Source: Candidatus Pantoea varia
GTDB lineage: Bacteria; Pseudomonadota; Gammaproteobacteria; Enterobacterales; Enterobacteriaceae
Reading direction: 5' to 3'
Assembly: GCF_900115075.1 (NCBI RefSeq)
Contig: NZ_FOVG01000003.1
Coordinates: 124,001 to 188,000, forward strand
DNA: 64,000 bases
Shown here: piece after piece, positions 32,213 to 39,833 of the stretch
How positions within the stretch are numbered: the stretch's first letter is position 1
Layout of the letters: each line of letters starts with the position of its first letter
Notes under the pieces: model-generated
Database searches by the model: none
The model's input: the letters and a program-made list of their open reading frames with translations, nothing else
Told to the model about the DNA's origin: nothing
Translations under genes and position numbers: made by a program

Positions 32213-32794
32213 ATGAAAAAACAAACCACCGATATGCGCCAGCACATCATTGATGTAGCAAGGGCGATTATTACTCACAAAGGCTACAGTGCCGTCGGGA
32301 TTTCCGAAATTGTGAAAGCGGCCGGTATTCCGAAAGGCTCGTTTTATTACTATTTCCCGTCAAAGGAAGCGTTTGCTGAAGCGTTGATGAATCACTATTT
32401 CAGTCACTATCTGCAGGAAGTTGAGCATCAGTTAGGCGGGACCGGCACGGCAAGAGAGCGACTGATTCGCTATTTCACTTTCTGGAAAACGACTCAGGGT
32501 GCAGACCTGCCTGAAAGCAAATGTCTGGTCGTGAAACTGGGCGCAGAAGTCTGCGACCAGTTCGATAATATGCGGCATGTTCTGGCAACCGGCACGCACG
32601 ATATCGTGCAAAGAATCGCCGCCTGTATCCGGCTGGGTCAGGAAGATGGCTCCCTGCCCGCCGTGAAGGATGCGACTGAAACGGCAGAAGAACTCTATCA
32701 GCTCTGGCTCGGTGCCTCACTGATGGCAAAAATTCACGATCCTGACAAAGCCTTTGGTCAGGCGATGAACGCAACAACGCGGCTACTTGGGTAG
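32213..32794 (+). CDS. nemR: NemR-like TetR-family electrophile-sensing repressor
   Basis: A 193-residue TetR regulator from the ATG at 32213; a GTG three codons earlier is possible. Helix-turn-helix: GYSAVGISEIVKAAGIPKGSFYYYFPSKEAF. The segment ESKCLVVKLGAEV, with Cys104, matches the KCLVVKL region of E. coli NemR, whose Cys106 responds to hypochlorite, quinones and methylglyoxal. It should repress itself and the downstream nemA until oxidised or alkylated. Two identical operator-like sites (32175 and 32817) flank the gene. Cassette order nemR-nemA matches E. coli, with an SDR gene in place of gloA. Confidence 0.87.
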   Translation: MKKQTTDMRQHIIDVARAIITHKGYSAVGISEIVKAAGIPKGSFYYYFPSKEAFAEALMNHYFSHYLQEVEHQLGGTGTARERLIRYFTFWKTTQGADLPESKCLVVKLGAEVCDQFDNMRHVLATGTHDIVQRIAACIRLGQEDGSLPAVKDATETAEELYQLWLGASLMAKIHDPDKAFGQAMNATTRLLG

Positions 32795-32816
32795 CCGTAT
32801 TTTTTTACCCATTCAC

Positions 32817-32830
32817 TAGACGACCGGTCA
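32817..32830. promoter_or_regulatory. NemR-box-like operator upstream of nemA
   Basis: Second exact copy of TAGACGACCGGTCA, between nemR and nemA and 17 bases before the nemA start. This suggests nemA also has its own NemR-controlled promoter. Confidence 0.65.
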
Positions 32831-32847
32831 ACTATTAAGAGGTTTAT

Positions 32848-33951
32848 ATGACTGACAACAGTACCCGCACCGATTTATTCTCACCCGTTGTAATGGGCAG
32901 CCTTGAGCTGGCCAATCGTATTGTCATGGCTCCGGTTACCCGCAGCCGTTACGGTGAAGATGGCGTGCCGAATGAACTCCATGCCACTTACTATGCCCAA
33001 CGTGCCGGGGCTGGCCTGATTATCTCTGAAGCCACCAACATCTCTCCGCAGGGACGCGGCTATGCCGCAACGCCCGGCATCTGGAGCGAAGAGCAGGTGG
33101 CTGGCTGGAAAAAGGTCACCGAGGCAGTCCACGCCGAAGGAGGCAAAATTGTCTGCCAGCTATGGCACGTCGGCCGCTTTTCAAGCGTGGAACTTCAGCC
33201 TGATGGCGAGCGTCCGGTAGCACCCTCTGCCATCAAAGCGGAGGGCCAGACTTACACCGTAAACGGTTTTGTACCGGTTTCGACGCCGCGTGCGCTGGAA
33301 ACCAGAGAGATCCCAGGCATTATTGAACAGTACAAACGTGCAGCGGAAAATGCCCTGCGTGCAGGATTTGATGGCGTAGAGGTTCACTCAGCCAACAGTT
33401 ATCTGCTCGATCAGTTCCTGCGGGATTCGACCAATCACCGTACCGATGCCTGGGGTGGCTCCATCGAAAATCGCGCCCGCCTGACGCTTGACGTCACAGA
33501 AGCCATCGTCAATATCTGGGGCAGTGACAAAGTGGGTATCCGCCTTTCTCCGGTCACGCCTGACGCCGGGAACACCCCGCCAGACAGCAATGTCATGGCG
33601 ATGTACGGCTACCTCATTCAGCAACTTAACCGGTTCAATCTGGCTTATCTGCACTTCGTTGAAGGCGCGACGGCCACCTCCCGCGAGGTGCCTGCCGATG
33701 TGGACATGGACGCGCTCAGCGCTCAGTTCGACGGTCCATTTATCGGCAACAACAACTATGACCTTGAAATGGCCATCAGCCGCCGTAACGCGGGGATCAT
33801 AGATGCCGTTGCCTTTGGGCGCCTGTTCATCTCCAACCCGGATCTGGTCAAACGTCTGCGTTACGGTGCTGAACTGACCATTGCGCCGAAAGAAGCCTAT
33901 TACGGCGGTGGTGCAAAGGGTTACACCGACTGGCCAGAAGGCACTTTCTGA
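32848..33951 (+). CDS. nemA: NemA-like N-ethylmaleimide/alkene reductase (Old Yellow Enzyme)
   Basis: A 367-residue FMN ene-reductase, close in length to E. coli NemA (365). Seen: PVTRSRYGEDG, CQLWHVGRFSSVELQPDG, GVEVHSANSYLLDQFLRD with His180/Asn183 for substrate anchoring, NHRTDAWGGSIENRARL, and AFGRLFISNPDLVKRLRYG in the phosphate-binding region. Reduces activated alkenes and nitro compounds with NADPH. AAGAGG precedes the ATG. Regulated by NemR through the two boxes. It is parallel to, and diverged from, the OYE at 20554. Confidence 0.92.
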   Translation: MTDNSTRTDLFSPVVMGSLELANRIVMAPVTRSRYGEDGVPNELHATYYAQRAGAGLIISEATNISPQGRGYAATPGIWSEEQVAGWKKVTEAVHAEGGKIVCQLWHVGRFSSVELQPDGERPVAPSAIKAEGQTYTVNGFVPVSTPRALETREIPGIIEQYKRAAENALRAGFDGVEVHSANSYLLDQFLRDSTNHRTDAWGGSIENRARLTLDVTEAIVNIWGSDKVGIRLSPVTPDAGNTPPDSNVMAMYGYLIQQLNRFNLAYLHFVEGATATSREVPADVDMDALSAQFDGPFIGNNNYDLEMAISRRNAGIIDAVAFGRLFISNPDLVKRLRYGAELTIAPKEAYYGGGAKGYTDWPEGTF

Positions 33952-33960
33952 TCACTGTAT

Positions 33961-33987
33961 TGGCGGGCGCTCGCCCCGCCACGTTTT
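33961..33987 (+). terminator. GC-rich hairpin with short T-run after nemA
   Basis: TGGCGGGCG pairs with CGCCCCGCCA (one bulge), followed by a short T-run (GTTTT). It lies between nemA and the next SDR, so it may be a partial terminator within the cassette. Confidence 0.45.
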
Positions 33988-34005
33988 ACCAAAGGAAGAA
34001 TGACA

Positions 34006-34749
34006 ATGAATTATCTGCAAAACAAAACAGCCATTATTACGGGAGCCTCCTCCGGGATTGGTGCGGCGACTGCGCGGGAACTTGCCCGTCATGGCGTAAA
34101 TATTGTGGCTGCCGCGCTGGATAAGAGCGGCCTGAATGAGCTGGTGCGTCAGATAGAAGCGGAAGGAGGACGCGCTGTCAGCCTGGTTACCGATGTGACG
34201 CGGCTGGAAGATACCCAGGCGCTGGTGAAGACTGCCTGTGACACGTTCGGCTCGGCAGACATCCTGATTAACAACGCAGGCCTGATGCTTTTCTCCGGCT
34301 GGAGTGACATTGCCTGGGAAGAGTGGAACAGGATGATAGACGTCAACATCAAAGGCTACCTGAATGCCATTGCCTCGGTGTTACCCGTTATGCTGAAAAA
34401 AAATGAGGGGCAGATCCTGAATATGGCGTCGGTTGCGGGTCATCAGGTTGATGCGGGCGCGGCGGTATACAGCGCAACCAAATTCTTTGTCCATGCCATG
34501 ACCGAATCCATGCGTAAGGATTTAGGCGTTAATAATGGGATACGCGTTAACACCGTCAGTCCCGGTGTGATTAATACCGGCTGGGCCGATAAAGTCGCCG
34601 ATCCTCAGGGCCGTAAAGTGGCGCAGGAACTTAATAAAATCGCCATCAGCCCACAGGATGTGGCTAATGCGGTGGTCTATGCCCTCAATCAGCCGCAGAA
34701 CGTCACCGTCAACGACCTGATCGTCTCCCCCACCCGACAAAACTGGTGA
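34006..34749 (+). CDS. SDR-family oxidoreductase of the nemRA cassette
   Basis: A 247-residue short-chain dehydrogenase. I prefer the ATG at 34006 over 34000 because AGGAA lies at better spacing. Seen: IITGASSGIGAATARELARHG, INNAGLMLFSG, the catalytic Ser in MASVAGHQVDAGAAVYSATKFF with Tyr and Lys following, and VSPGVINT. Third gene of the nemR-nemA cassette; likely reduces carbonyl products or electrophiles. The order regulator-OYE-SDR mirrors the cassette at 19.9-22.5 kb. Confidence 0.87.
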   Translation: MNYLQNKTAIITGASSGIGAATARELARHGVNIVAAALDKSGLNELVRQIEAEGGRAVSLVTDVTRLEDTQALVKTACDTFGSADILINNAGLMLFSGWSDIAWEEWNRMIDVNIKGYLNAIASVLPVMLKKNEGQILNMASVAGHQVDAGAAVYSATKFFVHAMTESMRKDLGVNNGIRVNTVSPGVINTGWADKVADPQGRKVAQELNKIAISPQDVANAVVYALNQPQNVTVNDLIVSPTRQNW

Positions 34750-35155
34750 TCTTCAGAGGGCAGCGTTGAAGCTGCCATGCCATTCGCCCTGCCCTGATGC
34801 TGTTTATCAGGGCACCCCTAATCAGGCATGATCCGCGTGCCCTTGCTGCCACACGGTCAGCCATTCTTAACTTGCGAAGCTGGCAGGCGATCGCGACTCG
34901 TATGGCGTTAACATTAAGAAGAAAACGGAGTCACTCAGAATTTTTTCTTATCGGTTAACCCGAATTATGGCTTGATCCTGGCGTTCGCTCATAAAATATA
35001 TCTCATTAAATCAGAGAGTAAAGGCCAGAGCAGTGAAGACAGGCTGTGTTAAGAATCCCTCCTTTTGTTTCCCTCAGCTTAATCTTTTCTTAAGATTAAT
35101 CCTATAACCTCTCCGCTGTATTAGCCCATGTTGGGCTTTTCCGGAGTATCACCCC
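34750..35155. promoter_or_regulatory. Leader region of the DUF347 gene with hairpins
   Basis: 406 bp without a gene. Two hairpins follow the SDR stop (GGCAGC…GCTGCC near 34759-34776, and GCCCTGAT…ATCAGGGC at 34791-34813), neither with a T-run. The PmrA/QseB-like box at 35078-35094 and a small GCCC…GGGC hairpin with TTTT just before the DUF347 gene are the notable elements. Confidence 0.5.
35078..35094 (+). promoter_or_regulatory. PmrA/QseB-type box (CTTAAT-N5-CTTAAG)
   Basis: CTTAAT, five bases, CTTAAG exactly fits the YTTAAK-N5-YTTAAK direct-repeat box recognised by PmrA (BasR) and QseB response regulators in enterobacteria. A CTATAAC element 6 bp downstream could serve as -10. The box lies 62 bp upstream of the DUF347 membrane-protein gene. 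Confidence 0.6.
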
Positions 35156-35929
35156 ATGCAAAATAACAACACAGCTTCTCACTCTCTGAGTAAAGTTCCG
35201 GCCATTACCGCGGCTTTCTGGTTAACCAAAATCGCTGCGACTACCCTGGGTGAAACCGGCGGCGATGCGGTGACCATGTCGATGAATCTGGGTTACCTGA
35301 CCGGTACACTGATTTTCGCCATCATCTTTCTGGTCGCGGTAGTGGTGCAGATCAACCGCCACAGCTTTAACAAATGGATTTACTGGTTCACTGTGGTAGC
35401 GACCACCACGGTCGGCACAACAATGGCAGATTTTGCCGATCGCTCACTGAACATTGGTTATCTGGGCGGCACCCTGCTGCTGAGCACACTGCTGATCCTC
35501 TCGCTCTTCCTCTGGAAGATTACCTGCGGCACAGTCGCGGTGAGTTCGGTGAACAACGCGGTCACCGAGAGTTTTTACTGGGTCACCATCATGTTTTCAC
35601 AAACGCTGGGCACGGCATTAGGTGACTGGACGGCAGACACTGAAGGGCTGGGCTACGATGGCGGGATCCTGCTGTTTGTTGGCGCGCTGGCTATCATCTG
35701 GGCGGCCAGTCGCTTTACGTCACTTTCGCGCACTGCGCTCTTCTGGGCAGCCTTTATCCTGACCCGACCACTGGGTGCCGTTGTCGGCGATTTTCTGGAT
35801 AAACCCCTTGCTTCAGGCGGACTGGCGCTGAGTCGCTACGGTGCTTCGCTGACGCTGGCACTGATCATCATCGCTTTTCTGGTGGTACTGCCACAGCGTC
35901 CGGCAATGAAAACCGTCGCTGCAAATTAA
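35156..35929 (+). CDS. DUF347 (COG4705) repeat membrane protein
   Basis: A 257-residue inner-membrane protein with eight helices made from four copies of a two-helix repeat. Each repeat starts with a Trp/Phe-rich helix ending in a TxGxxxxD motif (TTLGETGGDAVT, TTVGTTMADFAD, QTLGTALGDWTA, RPLGAVVGDFLD) and then a GY/GG-rich turn. The aspartates in the first helix of each repeat could bind metal. COG4705 proteins have been linked to manganese or other metals in some work, which I recall only loosely. A PmrA/QseB-like box precedes it and an intrinsic terminator follows. Confidence 0.85.
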   Translation: MQNNNTASHSLSKVPAITAAFWLTKIAATTLGETGGDAVTMSMNLGYLTGTLIFAIIFLVAVVVQINRHSFNKWIYWFTVVATTTVGTTMADFADRSLNIGYLGGTLLLSTLLILSLFLWKITCGTVAVSSVNNAVTESFYWVTIMFSQTLGTALGDWTADTEGLGYDGGILLFVGALAIIWAASRFTSLSRTALFWAAFILTRPLGAVVGDFLDKPLASGGLALSRYGASLTLALIIIAFLVVLPQRPAMKTVAAN

Positions 35930-35980
35930 AAAGCGTCACCGGCAGATTTACCGGCAACGCTCACATTAAAATGCATCAGG

Positions 35981-36007
35981 GCCGCCAGCGATGGCGGCTT
36001 TTTTATT
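35981..36007 (+). terminator. Intrinsic terminator after the DUF347 gene
   Basis: GCCGCC, loop agcgat, GGCGGC, then TTTTTT. Strong six-pair GC stem directly followed by a T-run. Confidence 0.85.
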
Positions 36008-36039
36008 ATCTGAAGCGTCATAATCCGCAGACAGCGAAA

Positions 36040-36366
36040 TCAGACTAAGCGTTTAAGAGAGAGGTTATGGCCCTCGGACGCGGCAGAGAGCACCGGCAGA
36101 CTCTCTGCAGGCTCCTGCATCTTCACCCGAAATGCTGTGTTACTGGCATCTAGAAAAACAGTTCTCAGATGACGATTACAGATAAACCAGATTTCATCAC
36201 GGTCATTTGAAAGAATGTAGTAAGCATCTGAAGTTTCAGAGGGGTTAAAACAGCCCAGCGCGCGATAAGCCGTCTGGGGCGTAAAGCCACTCGAAAGCGG
36301 CAGCGGCCTGGGGCCATGCGCTAACTCTTCAATCCGAAGGTAAAGTCCCTGTTCGAGCCACAGCAT
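36040..36366 (-). CDS. Small hypothetical protein
   Basis: A 108-residue protein from the ATG at 36366, chosen because GGGAG lies at good spacing; a frame to 36441 has no such site. Soluble, no signal peptide. Contains ILSNDRDEIWFICNRHLRTVFLD, which looks like a folded beta core. I recognise no family. It lies alone between the DUF347 terminator and the gan regulator gene, reading leftward in the same direction as the regulator. Confidence 0.5.
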   Translation of the reverse strand: MLWLEQGLYLRIEELAHGPRPLPLSSGFTPQTAYRALGCFNPSETSDAYYILSNDRDEIWFICNRHLRTVFLDASNTAFRVKMQEPAESLPVLSAASEGHNLSLKRLV

Positions 36367-36549
36367 AATGTCACTCCCTGAAGCCAATGAAATCGGGCTG
36401 AACGTATCGGTTTCCTTACCGACAATCAGGATGCACGTCACTACAGCATCAGATGATCGGGTAATTTGTCCGACATTCAGAATAAATATCCTGATCTGAG
36501 CATAGCAGCGGTACGTTCTTGTGCTTTTTTATCGTCAGGAATTGCCGTA

Positions 36550-37620
36550 CTACTCCAGTCGACTGGCGATCAGCCGCAGTTGTTCGGCAATCTGCTTTAA
36601 ATCCCGCTGCTGCTGCCCGGCGCTTCCGGTCGAACTGCGCACCACCAGTTTTGCGGGCAGAATTGATGAGGAGCGCTGCTCATCCTGCTCGCTGGCTAAC
36701 AGCAGGCGCGCGACCGCCTCTTTGCCCTGCAGATCCAGATCCAGTGACACCGTCGTCAGTGCCGGATGGAAGAACGCGCTTTCATAGGTGTCATCGTAGC
36801 CAATCACCGAAATCTGACCCGGCACCGCCACGCCGCGCTGATGCAACGCGCTCAGCACCCCCAGCGCCATCTGGTCGTTGCCCACCAGCAGCGCGCTGAA
36901 ATCCGGCGCTTCCCGCAGCAGTTGCAGCACCCCGTTGTAACCACTCTGCGCATCCCAGTTACCGTGGCTGACGCTGACTGGCTTCAGACGATAACTCTCC
37001 AGCGTATCCAGCCAGCTCTTTAACCGCAGATTGGCGGAGACCGACTGCTCTGGCCCGGCCAGCAGCGCGAATTCACGATGCCCCTGCTCGTAAAGATATT
37101 TGACGCTGGCGCGGGTGCCGTCAGCCGGGTTAAACGAAACGTTAAACACCGAACTGTAGGGATCGACATCCAGGAAAAGACAGAGGATATCTTCATTCTC
37201 CTGCACAATCTTTTCAGCATCGCTGCTCTCCAGCGGGACGTTGATGATCACCTTGTCCACCCGCTGAGACTTCAGCTCATTAATACAATTTTGCAAACTT
37301 TGATTGACGTTCTCATCAATCATCGCGATCAGCACCTGATAGTCCGCTGCGTTGGCATAGCGTTTAACCGCAGCGGCCACCTGTGATGGCGCATGTAAAG
37401 CCAGCGATGTGGTCACCAGACCCAGCGTCGTACTCTGCTTCCCCACTAACTGCTGCGCCAGTCGGTTAGGCACATAACGCAGGGTCTCAATTGACTGTTC
37501 CACCTTGCGCCGCGTTGATTCCGAGACGTTCGCCGACTTATTCAAAACGCGCGAAACCGTCTGATACGACACGCCAGCGTGACGGGCGACATCCTCTAAG
37601 GTGGCATTTTTTGATTTCAT
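36550..37620 (-). CDS. ganR: LacI-family repressor of the galactan locus
   Basis: A 356-residue LacI/GalR regulator from the ATG at 37620; the frame to 37659 adds residues that are not LacI-like. Helix-turn-helix and hinge: NATLEDVARHAGVSYQTVSRVLNKSANVSE to about residue 60. The sugar-binding domain covers residues 65-335 and includes the LGVLSALHQRGVAVPGQISVIGYDDTYESAFFHPALTTV segment typical of LacI members (LacI has IGYDDTEDSSCYIPPLTTI). It diverges from the LamB-type porin gene of the galactan locus and is its obvious regulator, probably responding to galactobiose or galactan oligomers. Confidence 0.88.
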   Translation of the reverse strand: MKSKNATLEDVARHAGVSYQTVSRVLNKSANVSESTRRKVEQSIETLRYVPNRLAQQLVGKQSTTLGLVTTSLALHAPSQVAAAVKRYANAADYQVLIAMIDENVNQSLQNCINELKSQRVDKVIINVPLESSDAEKIVQENEDILCLFLDVDPYSSVFNVSFNPADGTRASVKYLYEQGHREFALLAGPEQSVSANLRLKSWLDTLESYRLKPVSVSHGNWDAQSGYNGVLQLLREAPDFSALLVGNDQMALGVLSALHQRGVAVPGQISVIGYDDTYESAFFHPALTTVSLDLDLQGKEAVARLLLASEQDEQRSSSILPAKLVVRSSTGSAGQQQRDLKQIAEQLRLIASRLE

Positions 37621-37884
37621 AATTCGCATCCCTGATGACCGATTGCCAAATGGTATCACAGGCAGAAGTTAAGCCAGACTGCCGCAGTCACAATGCGCGA
37701 ATAAAAAGTAAAAGTAATACCTTCACATAGTTAAATTTGGTGATCTGATTCACTAATCGTTACAAATACCGCCACTTTATTTGCAGTGCATCACACATTA
37801 TCGCGATTTTGTTTGTCACTCATCTGACAAAAGGCGTTTACTGCCGCTGTCATGTGAACGTATTACAAATAAAATGAGGATAAC
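37621..37884. promoter_or_regulatory. Divergent ganR/ganL control region with a perfect palindrome
   Basis: The element TTTGTCA-N6-TGACAAA (37812-37831) is a perfect palindrome 54 bp before the porin start. It resembles, but does not match, a CRP site (TGTGA-N6-TCACA). Close to the gene, TGTGAACGTATTACAA (37854-37869) is a half-conserved CRP-like site. Both GanR and CRP control are plausible. Confidence 0.5.
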
Positions 37885-39147
37885 ATGGAAACAAGGTTAC
37901 GTACTGCTGCTGTGGCGCTTGCTGCGGCCCTGACCTCCCCGACGCTCTATGCCGCTATCGACAACATTGATTTCCATGGCTATCTGCGTGGTGGCGTAGG
38001 CGTATCGCAGGATGGCGGTATCGAAGAGTATCAAAAGAACAAGGTGGGCCGCCTCGGCAACGAAGCCGACACCTATGGTGAGGTTGAGCTGGGCAGCGAG
38101 GTCTACAAAAAGGATGACGTCAGTTTCTACGTTGACACCATGGTCAGTATGTTCTCCGACGGTTCTAACGATAACGAAACCACCTTCGGCGACGATGCGC
38201 AGTTTGGTTTACGTCAGCTGAACCTGCAGATTAAAGGGCTGGTGCCGGGTGATAAGGATGCAGTGATCTGGGGCGGTAAACGCTACTATCAGCGTCACGA
38301 TCTGCACATCATTGATACCAAATACTGGAACATCTCCGGCTCGGGAGCCGGTATCGAGAACTACACGCTGGGTCCGGGCGCTATCTCATTTGCGTGGATT
38401 CGTGGCGATGCCAACGACGTGGATTACCGCGTCGATGGCGATAACGACGTCAACATCAACTACCTCGATCTTCGCTATGCCGGCTGGAAACCCTGGAGCG
38501 GTGCCTGGACTGAGTTTGGTATTGATTACGCTATGCCGAACACCACCAACAAACAGAAAGAATATGGTGGCCTGTATGACGCGGATAATGGCGTTATGGT
38601 TACCAGTGAAATCAGTCAGGACGTGTGGGGCGGCTATCAGAAACTGGTCTTCCAGTACGCCAATAAAGGTCTGGCGCAGAACATGATTTCGCAGGGCGGC
38701 GGCTGGTATGACATGTGGAACGATACCCAAAACGCCACCGGCTACCGTGTAATCAACACCGGCCTGCTGCCGATTACCGACAAGTTCTCCATAAATCAGG
38801 TCTTTACCTGGGGTTCGGCCGATGATGTCACCGCGCAGACCAGCAAAAGTACCCTGCTGTCGCTGGTGGGTCGTGGACAGTATCAGTTCACCCAGTATGT
38901 CCGGGGCATTGGCGAAGTCGGCAGCTTCTGGCAGAAAGATGAGAACAAAGTGGGCAGCGACTACAGACAGGCGGGTCAGAAATATACGCTGGCGCTGGGC
39001 CTGGCAGCCGGTCCCGAATTCATGTCACGTCCGGAACTGCGTCTGTTTGCTTCTTACCTGAATGACTCAGAAGACGGACACAGCTTCAAAGACAACACCA
39101 GTAACAACACCTGGAACTTCGGCGTACAGGTCGAAGCCTGGTGGTAA
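37885..39147 (+). CDS. ganL: LamB/maltoporin-family outer-membrane porin for galacto-oligosaccharides
   Basis: A 420-residue LamB-family porin. Signal peptide to about residue 23 (…SPTLYA), then the mature start AIDNIDFHGYLRGGVGVS. FHGYLRxG and the following RLGNE region are conserved in maltoporins (LamB: VDFHGYARSGIG…, KYRLGNE). The strand-rich body includes GKRYYQRHDLHIIDTKYWNISGSGAGIENY, near-identical in layout to LamB's loop-3 region, and the C-terminus NNTWNFGVQVEAWW ends in Trp as LamB does. It forms trimeric sugar channels; here it serves galactan oligomers, by context. It is followed by an intrinsic terminator. Confidence 0.9.
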   Translation: METRLRTAAVALAAALTSPTLYAAIDNIDFHGYLRGGVGVSQDGGIEEYQKNKVGRLGNEADTYGEVELGSEVYKKDDVSFYVDTMVSMFSDGSNDNETTFGDDAQFGLRQLNLQIKGLVPGDKDAVIWGGKRYYQRHDLHIIDTKYWNISGSGAGIENYTLGPGAISFAWIRGDANDVDYRVDGDNDVNINYLDLRYAGWKPWSGAWTEFGIDYAMPNTTNKQKEYGGLYDADNGVMVTSEISQDVWGGYQKLVFQYANKGLAQNMISQGGGWYDMWNDTQNATGYRVINTGLLPITDKFSINQVFTWGSADDVTAQTSKSTLLSLVGRGQYQFTQYVRGIGEVGSFWQKDENKVGSDYRQAGQKYTLALGLAAGPEFMSRPELRLFASYLNDSEDGHSFKDNTSNNTWNFGVQVEAWW

Positions 39148-39201
39148 CCGCGCAGTCTCCTCATTGTGATCATTGTTAAGCTCTTATGCAGGGGCTTATT
39201 T

Positions 39202-39232
39202 GGATAACCGGCGACGGTTATCCATTTTTTTT
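39202..39232 (+). terminator. Intrinsic terminator after ganL
   Basis: GGATAACCG, loop gcga, CGGTTATCC, A, then a run of eight T. Nine-pair stem. Confidence 0.88.
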
Positions 39233-39256
39233 ACTTCATATTTTTACAGCGGCTTT

Positions 39257-39571
39257 TTATTCCGGCTTAAAGAAGCGGGCTTCCAGTAGCTGACGCAACT
39301 GGTCGGACTGCGTTCCAAAGATCGCATGAACCTCATGCCCCAGAATCACCACGCCAATCGCCCCCGCCTTCTGCAATCCCGCCGTATCCACCGCCTTTAG
39401 CGACGTCACCTTCACGCGCAGCCGCGTTAGACAGGCGTCCACCTGCTGAATATTCTCACGTCCGCCAAAGCAGTTCACCAGACGCTCCAGAAGCTCGCTG
39501 TCTACCTCAAGCTCTTCCACCGTCAGCGGCTGCCGACTGAAATATTGCTTAAACGATTTCAGACTCACCAT
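39257..39571 (-). CDS. Orphan PTS EIIB domain (glucose/sucrose superfamily)
   Basis: A 104-residue protein from the ATG at 39571 (AAGGAG upstream). It is a single EIIB domain of the glucose-glucoside superfamily: ERLVNCFGGRENIQQVDACLTRLRVKV carries the phosphorylatable Cys47 in the usual CxTRLR motif, and GAIGVVILGHEVHAIFGTQSDQL follows. There is no EIIC or EIIA domain, nor such a gene, in the window, so it cannot by itself transport a sugar. It lies at the 3' end of the galactan catabolic operon on the same strand, but a strong terminator sits 25 bp before its start. A regulatory phosphocarrier role, perhaps linked to EIIA-Glc and the LacI regulator, is possible; this is inference. Confidence 0.85.
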   Translation of the reverse strand: MVSLKSFKQYFSRQPLTVEELEVDSELLERLVNCFGGRENIQQVDACLTRLRVKVTSLKAVDTAGLQKAGAIGVVILGHEVHAIFGTQSDQLRQLLEARFFKPE

Positions 39572-39590
39572 GTTGTTCTCCTTCAGATAA

Positions 39591-39614
39591 TAAAAAGGCG
39601 GGCTGCTGCCCGCC
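39591..39614 (-). terminator. Intrinsic terminator between ganA and the orphan EIIB gene
   Basis: On the minus strand: GGCGGG, loop cagcag, CCCGCC, then TTTTTA. The T-run ends only about 20 bases before the EIIB start, so EIIB needs read-through or a promoter inside this short space. Confidence 0.82.
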
Positions 39615-39774
39615 ACTCACGACTGATAAACGAAAACGAGGGGGAGAGGCTCGGGACCGCTCACAGAATATACGCTCTTCCTGCATCTATCCTGCAATCA
39701 GCCTCTAAAAACCTGCCCTATATCAACAGTAAAACCCAGCACGTCCCACAGACAACGCCCAAATCAAAAGCGAT

Positions 39775-39790
39775 GGGGGCATATGCCCCC
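39775..39790 (-). terminator. Perfect 16-bp palindrome after the GH42 gene
   Basis: GGGGGC-ATAT-GCCCCC lies 44 bp after the beta-galactosidase stop, with a T-rich stretch beyond it on the minus strand. Likely an mRNA 3'-end hairpin or weak terminator. Confidence 0.45.
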
Positions 39791-39833
39791 TGAACCTGCG
39801 CTCACTCTGCCATCAAGCGGCATTCAACTAACG

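Noticed and set aside
33961..33987. REP/BIME element after nemA
   Set aside because: A single GC-rich hairpin with a T-run and no partner copies in the window; a terminator explains it better.
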